Of a DNA stretch of 64,000 bases, positions 27,159 through 36,211 are shown piece after piece. The notes beneath the pieces were generated by a model. The model saw nothing but the letters and a program-made list of their open reading frames with translations. It was not told the origin of the DNA and searched no databases. Every line of letters begins with the position of its first letter. The first letter of the stretch is position 1. A program made the translations under genes and the position numbers. This DNA comes from an uncultured Pelagibacteraceae bacterium. Lineage in GTDB: Bacteria; Pseudomonadota; Alphaproteobacteria; Pelagibacterales; Pelagibacteraceae. Where the stretch lies: NCBI GenBank assembly GCA_902551755.1, contig CACDEB010000001.1:309803-373802 (forward strand). The letters run 5' to 3'.

Positions 27159-27713
27159 TTATTTCTCTAGTATAAAAATTCCTAATTCAGAAAACAAATT
27201 CTGAAATTTTAAATTTTTTAAATTAATCTTAATATTTCTTTGCTTGCAATAATTTTCAAAATCTTTAATTGTACACATATGCAAATTTGGAGTATTGTAC
27301 CATTCATTAGGTAAATTTTCGGTAACTGGCATTGTGCCTTTTAAAAGTAAATGAAGTCTTACTTTCCAGTGTCCAAAATTTGGAATTGATACAATTGCTT
27401 TTTTGCCAACCCTTAGTAATTCATTCAATACATTTTCTGGATCTAAGAAAGCTTGTAAAGTTTGACTTAGAATTACAAAATCAAAAGAGTTATCTGGAAA
27501 TTGCCTTAAATCTTTTTCTGCATCACCCTCAATAACAGTTAAACCTTTTTCAACACACTTTTGAACATTTGATTTTGATAATTCAATTCCCCTTATATCT
27601 TTACTGATATTTTCAGTTATATATTTCATTAATTCGCCATTCCCACACCCTACATCTAAAATTTTGGCGTTTTTTGTCACTAAGTTTGCGATATTATAAA
27701 ATTCTTTTTTCAT
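27159..27713 (-). CDS. metW: Methionine biosynthesis protein MetW
   Basis: Methyltransferase-fold protein nearly always paired with metX; needed for homoserine acylation in some bacteria, probably by acting with MetX rather than as a methyltransferase. It has 184 residues: the glycine-rich loop ILDVGCGNGELMKYI at about 18-32 and the family strings FVILSQTLQAFLDPENVL and VSIPNFGHWKVRLHLLLKG. The start shares one base with the metX stop. It falls under the same SAM-II element. Confidence 0.94.
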   Translation of the reverse strand: MKKEFYNIANLVTKNAKILDVGCGNGELMKYITENISKDIRGIELSKSNVQKCVEKGLTVIEGDAEKDLRQFPDNSFDFVILSQTLQAFLDPENVLNELLRVGKKAIVSIPNFGHWKVRLHLLLKGTMPVTENLPNEWYNTPNLHMCTIKDFENYCKQRNIKINLKNLKFQNLFSELGIFILEK

Positions 27714-28831
27714 TAAATTTTCTCATAAGATTTATTTAAAAAATTCCTCACAGTGTTGAGGAAGTCTGGAACATCAAGTAAAAATGAGTCATGTCCCTTG
27801 TCAGATGTAATTTCAACAAATCCAACGTCTTTACCAATAGCATTAAGTGCTATCACTATTTCTCTGTTTTCAGATGTTGGATAAAGCCAGTCTGATGTAA
27901 AAGAAATAATAAAAAACTTTGTATTACTTTTTTCAAAAGCTTTGGATAGATTTCCCCCAAACTTTTTTGTTAAGTCAAAATAATCCATAGCTCTTGTGAT
28001 ATATAAATAGCTATTTGCATCAAACCTATCCACAAAAACTGAACCTTGATATCTTAGATAACTTTCTATTTGAAAGTCAGCATCAAAGCTAAATTTTAAA
28101 TCATCTCTTTCTTGCAGCTTTCTACCAAACTTTTCTTGAAGACCTGCTTTAGACAAATAAGTAATGTGCGCTGCCATTCTTGCAACTGCAAGACCTTTAT
28201 CTGGCTGTTTATTTTGTTCTTCATAAAACCCATCCTGCCAGTTCCTATCTGCCATTATAGACTGTCTACCAAGTTCATTAAGAGCAATATTTTGAGCTGA
28301 ATGACTTGCAGTGCAGGCAATTGGTATTGCGGTATGAGCCTTGTTTGGGAAGTTAGATACAAACTGAAGGACTTGCATTCCACCCATAGATCCTCCAATA
28401 ACGCAGAATAATTTTTCAATTTTAAAATATTCTAAAAGGTTATATTGAGCATTAACCATATCATTTATTGTGATTACAGGAAAATTAGTCCCGTAATGTT
28501 TTTTTGTTTTCGGATTTATATCACTTGGTCCAAAAGAACCCATACAGCCACCAATAACGTTAGCTGCAATTACAAAGTATTTATCAGTATCAATAGCTTT
28601 ACCGGGTCCAAGGGCATAATTCCACCAACCGTCTTTCTTAGTAATTGGATTAGTTCCCGAAGCAAACTGGTCTCCTGTTAGTGCATGAAAAACTAAAATA
28701 GCATTATCTTTTTTATCATTTAATTTCCCATAAGTTTCGTAAGCTAATGGAAAATCACTGATTGTCTGACCACAATCAAGTTTCAACGGTTTTTTTACCA
28801 ATAAAGTTTTTAATTTATCTTTTTCTCTCAT
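27713..28831 (-). CDS. metX: Homoserine O-acyltransferase MetX
   Basis: Alpha/beta-hydrolase enzyme that acylates homoserine (acetyl, or succinyl in some members) as the first committed step of methionine synthesis. It has 372 residues. The nucleophile is S148 in GGSMGGMQVLQF; the catalytic histidine is in DKGHDSFLLD near the C-terminus. Acyl specificity cannot be read here. The start at 28831 has no Shine-Dalgarno sequence; its leader contains a SAM-II riboswitch, which explains control by S-adenosylmethionine. Confidence 0.95.
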   Translation of the reverse strand: MREKDKLKTLLVKKPLKLDCGQTISDFPLAYETYGKLNDKKDNAILVFHALTGDQFASGTNPITKKDGWWNYALGPGKAIDTDKYFVIAANVIGGCMGSFGPSDINPKTKKHYGTNFPVITINDMVNAQYNLLEYFKIEKLFCVIGGSMGGMQVLQFVSNFPNKAHTAIPIACTASHSAQNIALNELGRQSIMADRNWQDGFYEEQNKQPDKGLAVARMAAHITYLSKAGLQEKFGRKLQERDDLKFSFDADFQIESYLRYQGSVFVDRFDANSYLYITRAMDYFDLTKKFGGNLSKAFEKSNTKFFIISFTSDWLYPTSENREIVIALNAIGKDVGFVEITSDKGHDSFLLDVPDFLNTVRNFLNKSYEKI

Positions 28832-28857
28832 AGTTTTTGTGAATTGTGAGGAAAAAA

Positions 28858-28910
28858 AACTTATTTAGCGGTTTTTTTAAAGCGCTCGCAATTCAGTTAA
28901 ATCAGCGCAA
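28858..28910 (-). ncRNA. SAM-II riboswitch in the metX leader
   Basis: On the minus strand the leader reads GCGCTGATTTAA, then ATTGCGAGCGC, then a gap and GCTAAA, the conserved order of the SAM-II aptamer. P1 is formed by GCGCT (28908-28904) with AGCGC (28886-28882); the GATTTAA loop and the downstream GCTAAA (28869-28864) are the pieces that make the SAM-II pseudoknot. SAM-II is known upstream of metX in alphaproteobacteria and marine metagenomes. Unlike classic examples, no GG-containing Shine-Dalgarno follows GCTAAA; instead a T8 run (28859-28852) follows and could pair with the A7 at 28878-28872, so a transcriptional mode is possible. Confidence 0.85.
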
Positions 28911-28914
28911 AATG

Positions 28915-28943
28915 TTTTTATAACATGTTGCTATTTATGTCAA
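28915..28943 (-). promoter_or_regulatory. Promoter of metX-metW
   Basis: On the minus strand TTGACA (28943-28938) is followed after 17 bp by TAAAAA (28920-28915), or after 15 bp by TATAAA (28922-28917). Either places the transcript start near 28908-28910, at the first base of the SAM-II P1 stem. The agreement between promoter and riboswitch boundaries strengthens both calls. Confidence 0.6.
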
Positions 28944-29004
28944 TTAAATCTCATAGAGGGTTAATTTTATTTAAATAACCAGTATATTATTTATATATAT
29001 CATT

Positions 29005-30084
29005 ATGCAAAAATTAAATTATAGAAAAATAAATGTGCAAAGCTATGTACCTGGCAAGTCAAATATTTTTAGAAAAAAAAATATTATTAAACTATCTGCA
29101 AATGAATCTGCACTTGGCCAATCACCTAAATCCAGAAAGATAATTTCAAGTATAAAAAAGCTGGATAAATATCCAGATAGCAAAACAAGAACTTTAAGGA
29201 GAGAAATCTCACAAAAATTCAAATGTAATTTTGATCAAATTATTTGCGGCTCAGGATCTGATGAAGTCATACAATTATTGTGCCAATTATTTTTACAAAA
29301 AAAAGATGAGGTGATTGTTTCTCAGTACAGTTTTTTAATGTATAGGATATACAGCAACATAATTGGCTCAAAAGTAATTTTTTCTAGGGAAAATAAATTT
29401 AAAGTTTCAGTTAAGGGAATTCTGGATAAAGTTTCGAACAAAACAAAAATTGTTTTTTTAGCTAATCCTAATAATCCAACAGGTACCTATTTAACAAAAA
29501 TAGAGCTTCTTGAATTAAGAAAAAAACTTAGACAAAATATTCTTCTTGTAATTGATGATGCTTACCATGAATACATGGTAAATAAAGATTATAAATCTGG
29601 ATTAGAATTATTCAAAAATAAAAAAAATGTATTTGTTCTAAGGACATTTTCAAAAATATACGGCTTAGCTTCACTAAGAATAGGTTGGGGTTATGGCTCT
29701 AAAGAAATTGTAAGGGAACTTCTAAAAATAAAACCGCCATTCAATATAAATAAAATTGCAGAAATGGCAGCTGTCGAGGCTTTAAAGGACAAGTCTTTTG
29801 TTTCAAAATCTATCAAACATAATTTAAAATGGGCCATTAGAATTAAAAAAACTTTAGAAAATTATAAAATTCAAACTAATAAAGTTTCAGCGAATTTCCT
29901 TTTATTAGATTTTGATTATTGCAAATACTCTGCAATTAGAATAAAAAAATCACTTGAAAAAAAAGGAATACTTTTAAGAAGTTTAGAAGCTTATAGACTT
30001 AAAAACAAACTAAGGTTAACTATCGGAAATACCAAAGAAAATATTCTTCTTCTAAAAACTCTAGGAAAAATTTTTAAAAAATGA
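29005..30084 (+). CDS. hisC: Histidinol-phosphate aminotransferase
   Basis: PLP-dependent class II aminotransferase for histidine synthesis; in bacteria with hisC next to tyrA it often also transaminates aromatic keto acids. It has 359 residues. The PLP lysine is K217 in RTFSKIYGLASLRIG; KLSANESALGQSP near the N-terminus and FLANPNNPTGTYL mid-protein are the family blocks. It is divergent from metX over a 173-bp gap and overlaps tyrA by four bases, which points to a role in tyrosine and phenylalanine synthesis too. Confidence 0.92.
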   Translation: MQKLNYRKINVQSYVPGKSNIFRKKNIIKLSANESALGQSPKSRKIISSIKKLDKYPDSKTRTLRREISQKFKCNFDQIICGSGSDEVIQLLCQLFLQKKDEVIVSQYSFLMYRIYSNIIGSKVIFSRENKFKVSVKGILDKVSNKTKIVFLANPNNPTGTYLTKIELLELRKKLRQNILLVIDDAYHEYMVNKDYKSGLELFKNKKNVFVLRTFSKIYGLASLRIGWGYGSKEIVRELLKIKPPFNINKIAEMAAVEALKDKSFVSKSIKHNLKWAIRIKKTLENYKIQTNKVSANFLLLDFDYCKYSAIRIKKSLEKKGILLRSLEAYRLKNKLRLTIGNTKENILLLKTLGKIFKK

Positions 30085-30977
30085 TCAATAAATTATTAAT
30101 TGTAGGCTGTGGTTTAATAGGGTCATCAATATTAAAGAAAGTTTGTAAAAAAAGAATTGCAAAAAAAATTCTTGTTTTTGAAAAATCAAAAAAAAATCAA
30201 AAAGCGCTAAAGAGATTTAAGCTTAAATTTGAAATAATTAAAGGAATAGATAAAAAAATATCTGAATGTGATTTTATTATCATCTGTACTCCATTAAGTG
30301 AATATAAAAAAATTTTTTTAGCATGTAATAAATACTCAAAAAAAAATATATTGATTACTGATGTCGGCTCTGCAAAAAGAGATACAATCACTAAAATAAA
30401 TAGAATTAAAAGAAAAGATATTAATTGGATTTCAAGTCATCCAATAGCAGGATCTGAAGTATCTGGACCATTAAATGGTAATGAAAATCTATTTGTTAAT
30501 AAATGGTCGGTAATAATAAAACAAAAAAACTCGGAAACCAAAGGAATAAAAAAAATATTGAAATTTTGGAAACTACTTGGCTCAAAAACAGTTACTATGG
30601 ATATAGATCAACATGATAAAATATTTGCAATAACAAGTCATCTGCCACATTTAATTGCTTACAATTTAATTTTGACAGCGACTAATTTTAAAATTTCAAA
30701 TAAAGATAATGTTCTTAGATTCAGTGCTGGAGGATTAAGGGATTTTTCTAGAATTGCTGCTTCAAATGAAATCATGTGGAGAGATATATTTTTTAATAAT
30801 AAATCAAATATGCTTAAAGTGATCGATCTTTTTATTAAAAATTTAAAAATATTTAAACAAGATATAAAATTAAATAGAAAGAATTTAGAAACAAAATTGA
30901 AAAATTTAAAAAAGGTAAGACAAAAGATAGTTTTATTAAAACAAGATACATCAAAACCAGATTTTGGAAGAATTTAA
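30081..30977 (+). CDS. tyrA: Prephenate/arogenate dehydrogenase
   Basis: NAD(P)-dependent dehydrogenase of tyrosine synthesis. It has 298 residues: the nucleotide-binding motif IVGCGLIGSSIL at the N-terminus, DVGSAKRDTI, the conserved SSHPIAGSEVSGP active-site stretch and ITSHLPHLIAYNLI in the helical domain. No fused chorismate mutase or ACT domain is seen. Whether prephenate or arogenate is preferred is not visible. It converges with the TPR-sulfotransferase gene with one base between. Confidence 0.92.
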   Translation: MINKLLIVGCGLIGSSILKKVCKKRIAKKILVFEKSKKNQKALKRFKLKFEIIKGIDKKISECDFIIICTPLSEYKKIFLACNKYSKKNILITDVGSAKRDTITKINRIKRKDINWISSHPIAGSEVSGPLNGNENLFVNKWSVIIKQKNSETKGIKKILKFWKLLGSKTVTMDIDQHDKIFAITSHLPHLIAYNLILTATNFKISNKDNVLRFSAGGLRDFSRIAASNEIMWRDIFFNNKSNMLKVIDLFIKNLKIFKQDIKLNRKNLETKLKNLKKVRQKIVLLKQDTSKPDFGRI

Positions 30978-30978
30978 T

Positions 30979-32499
30979 CTATAATTCTTTAATTAAATCT
31001 CCAATCATGCTCTTGTAATTTTTGATGGTATTGGAAACTTTTTTACTTATTGGTTTGTTTGCCTGATCAAAACTTAATGTTTTTATTATACGTGAACTTT
31101 TATGGTGGCTCATAACATTTTCATCCCATTCTAAATTACAAAAATTTAAAATTTTTTCAATTTGATCTTTTGGATTTTCTAACAAGGTTTCATAATTTAG
31201 ATTTAAAATATTTTTAGGGAATTCCTTTTGCCAAAAACTCATTGTATTTAGATAAAGTTTATAGAATTTAGCGATATCCTTAAAATCATTCACAAACTGT
31301 GTTTTAATTGGAAAATAATTTTTATAAATTGACCAACAGTTATCCAACGAGTCTCGAGTGCAGTTTATTATTTTAGCTTTTGGGAACAAACTTAAGATCA
31401 ATCCAATATTGTAAAAATTTAATAATTCTTTATCTGTAAAAAAAGAAGATGAATCATTTAATTCTGATATTAAAGAAAGATAATTATTTCTATAATTATC
31501 GATCAAGGTAGCATCAATTTTTTTCTCACTAATTATTTTGTCAGCAATTTTTTGAATATATGGTATCTCACCTCCACCAAACACTTTTTTATGAGATGAA
31601 AGTATTTGTTCAATCAACGAAGAACCTGAGCGTGGCATGCCTACAATAAATATCAAATCCCTATGATCTCTTGATGATTTTAAATGTTTTATTTTTTTGT
31701 ATAGGTTTATACAGCTGCTAATCTTTTTTTCATCTTTACTAAAATTATATTTTGTCTCCTTTTTTGTTAATTCGTTTCCTATTTTTAAAAATTTAAAGGC
31801 ATTTTTATAATCTTGAATATCTTCGTAAGCTTTATGAACCCCATAATAGAGATGTATTTTCTCTAAATTATTTAAACCATCATCATCTATTTTTTTAAGC
31901 ATTTCATTCAAGTGTGGGTCGTTTTTGACGTATTTATGAACTAAAGAATATTGACGATCAGCATCAGTCAATTTTTTATTCAATTCTAGTATTCTTTTAC
32001 AATATTTTTTCGAATCATCTTTATGATTTGTAATTCTACATATGCCAGCTAGATTAAATAAGGCTGGAACTGCATCTTTTTGTAAACTTAAAACTTTTTT
32101 ATAATATTCTATCGATTCTTCAATTTTGTTGGTTTCCCTTTTTAAGTTTCCCAAATTATTTAGAATATGAAGATGACAGTTGTCTATTTCCAAACCTTTC
32201 TCAAAATATTTTTTTGCTTCTGAATACTTGTGTAGCTTATAAAAACACAAACCTATATTATTTAGGAAATTTGGATGATTGGGATTCAAAGCTAACGCTT
32301 CTTTCATAACATCTATTGATTTTTCAATTTCCCCATTTTTCTGGTAAGCAATACTTAATAAGTTAAAAAATAATTGATGTTTTCTTTTTTTAAGTATTTT
32401 TTTGCATTCTCTTATAACTTCTAAAAAATTCCCTTTGACAAATTTTCGGTAAGACTGATCATATTTTTTTTTTAAAACTTCATCTGATATTATATTCAT
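30979..32499 (-). CDS. TPR protein with C-terminal sulfotransferase domain
   Basis: 506-residue two-part protein. About residues 40-205 form tetratricopeptide repeats (e.g. HPNFLNNIGLCFYKLHKYSEAKKYFEKG spread over one repeat). From about 285 a sulfotransferase domain begins with IVGMPRSGSSLIEQIL, the PAPS 5'-phosphosulfate loop, and GGGEIPYIQ; a later segment INCTRDSLDNCWSIY fits the 3'-phosphate loop. It would move sulfate from PAPS to an unknown acceptor, with the TPR part perhaps holding the acceptor. There is no signal peptide. Last gene of the trkH-ampG-NlpC/P60 operon, overlapping its neighbour by four bases. Confidence 0.82.
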   Translation of the reverse strand: MNIISDEVLKKKYDQSYRKFVKGNFLEVIRECKKILKKRKHQLFFNLLSIAYQKNGEIEKSIDVMKEALALNPNHPNFLNNIGLCFYKLHKYSEAKKYFEKGLEIDNCHLHILNNLGNLKRETNKIEESIEYYKKVLSLQKDAVPALFNLAGICRITNHKDDSKKYCKRILELNKKLTDADRQYSLVHKYVKNDPHLNEMLKKIDDDGLNNLEKIHLYYGVHKAYEDIQDYKNAFKFLKIGNELTKKETKYNFSKDEKKISSCINLYKKIKHLKSSRDHRDLIFIVGMPRSGSSLIEQILSSHKKVFGGGEIPYIQKIADKIISEKKIDATLIDNYRNNYLSLISELNDSSSFFTDKELLNFYNIGLILSLFPKAKIINCTRDSLDNCWSIYKNYFPIKTQFVNDFKDIAKFYKLYLNTMSFWQKEFPKNILNLNYETLLENPKDQIEKILNFCNLEWDENVMSHHKSSRIIKTLSFDQANKPISKKVSNTIKNYKSMIGDLIKEL

Positions 32500-33212
32500 T
32501 TTATTCCAATCACCTCAAGTTTAGCGGTTTTTTTAATCAAATTTATCGTTTTTCTAATATCCATAATAATTACTTTTTTCTTTGGACCGTAAGCATGTAT
32601 CAGCTTTTTTTTTGATAAACATACAGCTACATGTCCTTTCCAAAAAATAATCGCATTTTTTTTAATTGATCTTGATTTCTTGAAATACTTAAATTGAGGC
32701 CCTGTATCTCTTGGACAATAAAGATTGTTAAATTTATAAAACAACTGAACTAGTCCTGAGCAATCAATTCCATCAAATTTTTTTCCACCCCATTTGTATT
32801 TTACATTTTTAAAAATAGTTATTTTATTAAATATTTTTTCTCTAAAATTTAAAGGGACAACATCAGACTTTTGTATCCAATAGTTATCAAAATTTAAAAA
32901 ATTGTTTTTTCTAGATTTGATTTGTAATAATGAAGCAAAACTAAGTTTCATCTTAATTTTTGAACCTTTAAAAGGTTTTGAAAAAACGTTTGCTTTTAAA
33001 GAAGATACTTTATGAGTTGGTTTATGTGCAAATTCTTTAAATTTTTTTGGTTTTATAAATCCTACATATTTGTCATAATCTGTTTTAATTTTGTACCAAT
33101 CTTTATATTTCTTTAAAATTGAGAACTTTTCTCCGTAGAGAATTTGAGAAGATAGTTTAGAATTTTTCTTTTTATCTTCGTATATGTTTATGGACGAATA
33201 TTTACTAATCAT
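32496..33212 (-). CDS. NlpC/P60 family cell-wall endopeptidase
   Basis: 238-residue protein with N-terminal SH3-like repeats (ILYGEKFSILKKYKDWYKIK; second copy around 70-120) and a C-terminal NlpC/P60 domain: catalytic cysteine in GIDCSGLVQLFYKF, histidine in GHVAVCL and a further histidine in LIHAYGP. Such enzymes cut gamma-D-glutamyl-diamino acid bonds in peptidoglycan peptides. No signal peptide is apparent, so it may act on imported muropeptides in the cytoplasm; it is encoded four bases into the AmpG-like permease gene, which fits recycling. Confidence 0.85.
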   Translation of the reverse strand: MISKYSSINIYEDKKKNSKLSSQILYGEKFSILKKYKDWYKIKTDYDKYVGFIKPKKFKEFAHKPTHKVSSLKANVFSKPFKGSKIKMKLSFASLLQIKSRKNNFLNFDNYWIQKSDVVPLNFREKIFNKITIFKNVKYKWGGKKFDGIDCSGLVQLFYKFNNLYCPRDTGPQFKYFKKSRSIKKNAIIFWKGHVAVCLSKKKLIHAYGPKKKVIIMDIRKTINLIKKTAKLEVIGIK

Positions 33213-34678
33213 TTATCTTTTATAGGTGCAATTTTACCTATCCAATAGATTAAAAATAGCACCGGCATTCCCAATAAAGCAGTGAGTATGAAATAGTTAG
33301 TATAACCCATTACATCAACCCATGCACCAGAATATCCCGCTATAAGTTTAGGTAAAAATAACATAATTGAACTAAACAAAGCATATTGTGTTGCAGTAAA
33401 ATTTATTGATGTTAATCCAGATAAGTAAATTACAAAAGCAGCTCCAGCAAATCCACTTGATATATTGTCTGCCGTAATTACCATGATTAAATAATTAATA
33501 TTTGCATCAACTGTTGCTAGCCAAGCGAATAGTAAGTTGCTTAGGGATGCAATTAGGGCACCTAAAAATAGAGCTTTCATTGTGCCTTTTTTAGACGCAA
33601 AATAGCCTCCTAATAAACCACCTATGATAGTTGCAAAAACTCCAAAAAACTTCGAGTATGTTGCTATGTCTTTTATTGAGTAGCCTTTTTCTAAATAAAA
33701 TATATTTGCCATTACACCCATTACCACATCGGCAATTCTATATAGAGAGATAAGCAAAAGAATGATTAGTGCAAATTTTCCGTATTTCTTAATGAAATTT
33801 GTTATTGGTGCAATATAACTGTCAGCTATCATTTTTTTCTCAATTATTTTTAGTTTTGTCATTAAGACCAACAAAACACCTGAGACTGAAAAACATAAAG
33901 ATAACTTTAAACAAGTAAGAAAAAAAATTAATAAATTATTTTCTTTAACAGCGAAACTAATATTTGAGTAAAGATAAATAAATACTGTGATAGTGAACAA
34001 TATAGATAAAAAGAAAATTAAGTGGTTATTGGTTTTTTTAAAAATATTTTTTCTTATCTTTGGCTCATTTGAAGTAAGGTTAGCAAATATACCAATCGCC
34101 ATAAATAAAGCCATTATGCAATAAACTTTTTGCCATACGATCTGATCATAGTTATCTGAACCAAAATAAGAAGCTAACCACAAACTCCCAGCCCCACTTA
34201 CAAGCATTCCAACTCTATATCCCGCTATATACATCGAAGATAAATATCCCTGTTTGCTTTGAGAAACTGACTCAATCCTAAATGCGTCAATTATAATATC
34301 TTGAGATGCACTAAAAAAAGCCAATAGAACAATAAAAAAAGCTGTTGCATATAGATTTTTTTGTGGATCGGTAAATGAAGTGAGTATTAAAGATAAAATA
34401 ATTAAAATCTGAATTAATAAAAGCCAACTTCGTCTATGACCAAATTTCTTAAATACTGGAAGACTAAATCTATCTATTATTGGAGACCATAGGTACTTGA
34501 AGGCGTATGCAAAGCCTGCCCAACTAAATAGAGTTATTGTACTTCTCTCTACACCGGCTTTAGATAACCAAACTGATAAAGTTGAGAACACTAATAATAT
34601 TGGTAAGCCAGAGGAAAAACCAAACAAAAGCATTTTTAATGATTTTTCCTTAAAGAAGTAATAAAAATTATCAGTCAA
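33209..34678 (-). CDS. ampG: AmpG-like major facilitator permease
   Basis: 489-residue polytopic membrane protein, about 12-14 helices, resembling AmpG, which imports GlcNAc-anhydroMurNAc peptides released during wall turnover. Supporting features are LLFGFSSGLPILLVFSTLSVWL at the N-terminus, KYLWSPIIDRF after helix 2, the GHRRSWLL loop and SQDIIIDAFRIE in helix 4, all typical of AmpG. It abuts trkH and overlaps the NlpC/P60 hydrolase by four bases. Transport of another compound cannot be ruled out. Confidence 0.82.
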   Translation of the reverse strand: MTDNFYYFFKEKSLKMLLFGFSSGLPILLVFSTLSVWLSKAGVERSTITLFSWAGFAYAFKYLWSPIIDRFSLPVFKKFGHRRSWLLLIQILIILSLILTSFTDPQKNLYATAFFIVLLAFFSASQDIIIDAFRIESVSQSKQGYLSSMYIAGYRVGMLVSGAGSLWLASYFGSDNYDQIVWQKVYCIMALFMAIGIFANLTSNEPKIRKNIFKKTNNHLIFFLSILFTITVFIYLYSNISFAVKENNLLIFFLTCLKLSLCFSVSGVLLVLMTKLKIIEKKMIADSYIAPITNFIKKYGKFALIILLLISLYRIADVVMGVMANIFYLEKGYSIKDIATYSKFFGVFATIIGGLLGGYFASKKGTMKALFLGALIASLSNLLFAWLATVDANINYLIMVITADNISSGFAGAAFVIYLSGLTSINFTATQYALFSSIMLFLPKLIAGYSGAWVDVMGYTNYFILTALLGMPVLFLIYWIGKIAPIKDK

Positions 34679-36124
34679 TTAATTTCTCCAAAATGATGGT
34701 AAAAAAATTACTAAAATTGCAAAAATTTCTAAACGTCCTAAAATCATTCCAGCAGACAAAATCCATTTTGATACAGCGGGTAAACTTGCATAATTACTAT
34801 TAGGCCCAATCTCGTTTCCTAGTCCAGGTCCGACGTTTGATATTGAAGACGCGGCTCCCGAAATTGCTGTAATAAAGTTTAACCCTGTAAGTGTTAAAAG
34901 AGCAGATATCACAAAGAAAATTGTTATATAAAGATAAATAAACGATATAATTGAAGCGATCAATTTATCTTGAACTATATCGTTATTATATTTCAAATTA
35001 ATAATTGCTCTAGGATATATTATTTTTAGTAATTGATTCTTTAAAAAGAAATAAAGCATATGGACTCTAAATACTTTAATACCACATGTAGTCGATCCCG
35101 CACAGCCACCTATAAACATAAGTAATAAAAAAAATATTAAAGGAAAATTACCCCATTGATCAAACTCTTTAGTGACATAGCCGGTTCCTGTTAATATTGA
35201 AACAACATTAAAGATAATTGCTCTTAATTGAATTTCAAAAATACTTTTATTAACGATTGCTAAATAAACAAAAAGTATAAGAATTGAAAAAAATATTAAC
35301 TTTAAGAATAATTTTATTTGCTCATCTTTGAATACTATTTTCCTATTACCAGACAAAAATTTAATATATGAAATAAATGGAATACTACCTAAAATTATAA
35401 AAATTATAGAAACATACTCAATTTTGGCACTTTCGAAAAATCCTATTGACTGGTTGTAATTCGAAAAACCTCCTGTTGCAATAGTAGTCATCGAGTGAGT
35501 TAAGCTATCAAAGAAATTCATTCCACAAATTTTATAAAAAAACGCACAAAGCAAAGTTAATGAAAAATAGATCAGAACTAATCTTAGAGAAATTTGTTTT
35601 GATTTAGGAAGTATTTTTTCTGAACTATCTCCACTCGAAATTTTCATTAGCTGCATACCACCGATGTTCATTATAGGCATTAAGGTAATTGCCATTACAA
35701 TGATTCCAATTCCACCTAACCATTGGAGCATTGCCCTCCAGCCTAAAATCGCCTTAGGAGCGTCAGATAAATTATTGATAATTGTAGCTCCAGTAGTTGT
35801 AATTCCAGACATACTTTCAAAGAAAGCATCGGTTAAAGATAGGTTTAAGTCTGAAAATATAAATGGAATAGATCCGAATATTGCAACTCCTATCCATGAT
35901 AATGCGGTGAGGAGAAAGGCCTGCTGAGTACTTAAGCTTCTATTATTATCGATATTGGCTAAAAAAAATAAAGCACCAAAAGTAATTGTAATTATTGAAG
36001 ATATTATAAAGGTAGAATTAAACTCACTATAAATTAATTGTATAATAATAGGAACTAACATTGAAAAACCTAATACAATCAACAATACGCCTAAAGTAAA
36101 AAAAACTGTTTTATAATTGGACAT
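34679..36124 (-). CDS. trkH: TrkH-type potassium uptake channel subunit
   Basis: 481-residue Trk/Ktr/HKT superfamily membrane protein that carries K+ inward. The four M1-P-M2 repeats show selectivity-filter strings SGITTTGATI, TIATGGFSNY, ILTGTGYVTKEF and SSISNVGPGLG; GGIGIIVMAITLMPIMNIGGMQL is also characteristic. The cytosolic partner TrkA is not encoded nearby. It is first in the operon with the AmpG-like permease and divergent from lysK over an 87-bp A/T-rich gap with a TATAAT element on the trkH side. Confidence 0.92.
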   Translation of the reverse strand: MSNYKTVFFTLGVLLIVLGFSMLVPIIIQLIYSEFNSTFIISSIITITFGALFFLANIDNNRSLSTQQAFLLTALSWIGVAIFGSIPFIFSDLNLSLTDAFFESMSGITTTGATIINNLSDAPKAILGWRAMLQWLGGIGIIVMAITLMPIMNIGGMQLMKISSGDSSEKILPKSKQISLRLVLIYFSLTLLCAFFYKICGMNFFDSLTHSMTTIATGGFSNYNQSIGFFESAKIEYVSIIFIILGSIPFISYIKFLSGNRKIVFKDEQIKLFLKLIFFSILILFVYLAIVNKSIFEIQLRAIIFNVVSILTGTGYVTKEFDQWGNFPLIFFLLLMFIGGCAGSTTCGIKVFRVHMLYFFLKNQLLKIIYPRAIINLKYNNDIVQDKLIASIISFIYLYITIFFVISALLTLTGLNFITAISGAASSISNVGPGLGNEIGPNSNYASLPAVSKWILSAGMILGRLEIFAILVIFLPSFWRN

Positions 36125-36211
36125 TTAATTTGAACATTATTTTATGGAAAATAAATTTCAACATTATATGAATTTAAATATAAGCTAATTATACAATAAA
36201 TTCGTTTTTTG

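Noticed and set aside
30969-30988. AGAATT/AATTCT hairpin at the tyrA end as a terminator
   Set aside because: Six A/T-rich pairs, an 8-base loop and only a short T-run; not better than chance in this composition.
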